Below, piece after piece: positions 46,851-47,435 of a DNA stretch of 47,435 bases; positions within the stretch are counted from its first letter, which is position 1; every line of letters starts with the position of its first letter. The position numbers and the translations under genes were made by a program. A model generated the notes under the pieces. That model had not been told where the DNA came from and did not search any database. It was given only the letters and a program-made list of their open reading frames with translations. Source of the DNA: Rhodocyclales bacterium (GTDB lineage Bacteria; Pseudomonadota; Gammaproteobacteria; Burkholderiales; Rhodocyclaceae); NCBI GenBank assembly GCA_016235805.1, contig JACRIY010000009.1:1-47435 (forward strand), read 5' to 3'.

Positions 46851-47435
46851 GTGGCGGGAATCATCACCAGAAGGGACCTCGACTTCCAGCTCTTCGAAGT
46901 CCTCGATGCCGAAGCGCTGACGCAGCGTCCGCGCTACGCCGAGCACAGCCGCGAGACCTTCGCCGCCGTGCTCGACACGGCAAGCGCCATCGCCGAAGAG
47001 AAGTTCGCGCCGCACAACCGCAAGGCCGACGAGCACGAGCCGACCTTCGACGGGCAGCGCGTGAGCATGATCCCCGAGGTCGCCGAAGCGCTGAAGGCCT
47101 TCTGCGAGGCCGGCTTCATCGCCGCCGCCCACGATTTCGAACGTGGCGGCATGCAGTTGCCGGTGCTGCTGACCCAGGCCGCGTTTTCCCTGTTCAAGGG
47201 CGCCAACGTCGGCACCGCCGCCTACCCCTTCCTCACCATCGCCAACGCCAACGTCATCCACCGCTTCGGCAGCGATGCGCAACGGACAAAGTATCTCGGC
47301 CCGCTGCTGGCCGGCCGCTTCTTCGGCACCATGGCGCTCACCGAGCCGCAGGCCGGCTCCAGCCTGTCCGACATCACCACGAGCGCGACGCCCAATCCGG
47401 ACGGCACGTATTCGATTGTCGGCAACAAGATCTTC
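46851..47435 (+). CDS. Acyl-CoA dehydrogenase, N-terminal part, cut by the window edge
   Basis: 195 codons from a GTG at 46851, two bases after the previous stop, open to the right edge. The protein starts VAGIITRRDLDFQLFEVLDA, an N-terminal extension found in the larger (about 590-residue) acyl-CoA dehydrogenases. The motif FGTMALTEPQAGSSLSDITT marks the flavin site. It probably completes the fatty or dicarboxylic acid oxidation cluster with the preceding pair. Everything after NKIF lies outside the window. Confidence 0.88.
   Translation, partial: MAGIITRRDLDFQLFEVLDAEALTQRPRYAEHSRETFAAVLDTASAIAEEKFAPHNRKADEHEPTFDGQRVSMIPEVAEALKAFCEAGFIAAAHDFERGGMQLPVLLTQAAFSLFKGANVGTAAYPFLTIANANVIHRFGSDAQRTKYLGPLLAGRFFGTMALTEPQAGSSLSDITTSATPNPDGTYSIVGNKIF

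Overview
The window is GC-rich, densely packed, mostly minus-strand DNA of a betaproteobacterium. A Rhodocyclales-like lineage is my best guess, inferred from the gene set: a CrbS-type acetate sensor next to acs, a HemG protoporphyrinogen oxidase, a class I fumarase, an AddAB-like nuclease pair with its betaproteobacterial-type partner, and PimC/PimD-like acyl-CoA dehydrogenases. No sequence search was possible, so the taxon stays an inference.

Positions 1-4349 are the proximal end of a chromosomal integron. A plus-strand integron integrase with a LexA box and a pair of tandem palindromes upstream diverges from an attI core. Four complete minus-strand cassettes and the edge of a fifth follow, each ended by a 70-88 bp attC site. 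The cassettes encode a secreted protein, a two-helix membrane protein, a zinc-ribbon membrane protein and an HNH nuclease.

From 4415 to 9314 lies a polyamine/putrescine ABC transporter (potA-potB-potC ... potD). A small-protein plus nucleotidyltransferase pair that looks like a toxin-antitoxin module, and a secreted protein, sit between potC and potD. From 9367 to 18580 come a dispersed two-hairpin repeat, a DHH phosphoesterase, AddA-like and AddB-like recombination subunits preceded by an unannotated 44-residue membrane protein, RmuC and Hsp15. A nitroreductase, a MaoC hydratase, a CZB zinc-sensor protein, a divergent FeoB and a cNMP/CBS/DUF294 signalling protein follow.

Positions 24473-32574 hold an acetate module on the minus strand: acs, a small membrane protein, a CrbS-like transporter-kinase, a stand-alone receiver and a membrane sensor fused to a DnaQ exonuclease. 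The plus-strand block 32839-37029 carries yqhA, fumarase, hemG, a di-haem cytochrome c and murI. After it come a MASE2-GGDEF diguanylate cyclase (apparently with a CTG start), relA, mtfA, a metallo-beta-lactamase/cNMP-binding protein, tRNA-His and a plus-strand acyl-CoA dehydrogenase cluster running off the right edge.

Three DNA-level patterns are not explained by the genes. One is a two-hairpin repeat directly after two unrelated stop codons, with compensating stem changes. The second is a roughly 25-base motif (core CGCCAGCGCCGACT) seen eight times in both orientations and in all three frames, mostly within genes. The third is a family of C/G-rich palindromes, two of which are read in-frame inside proteins.
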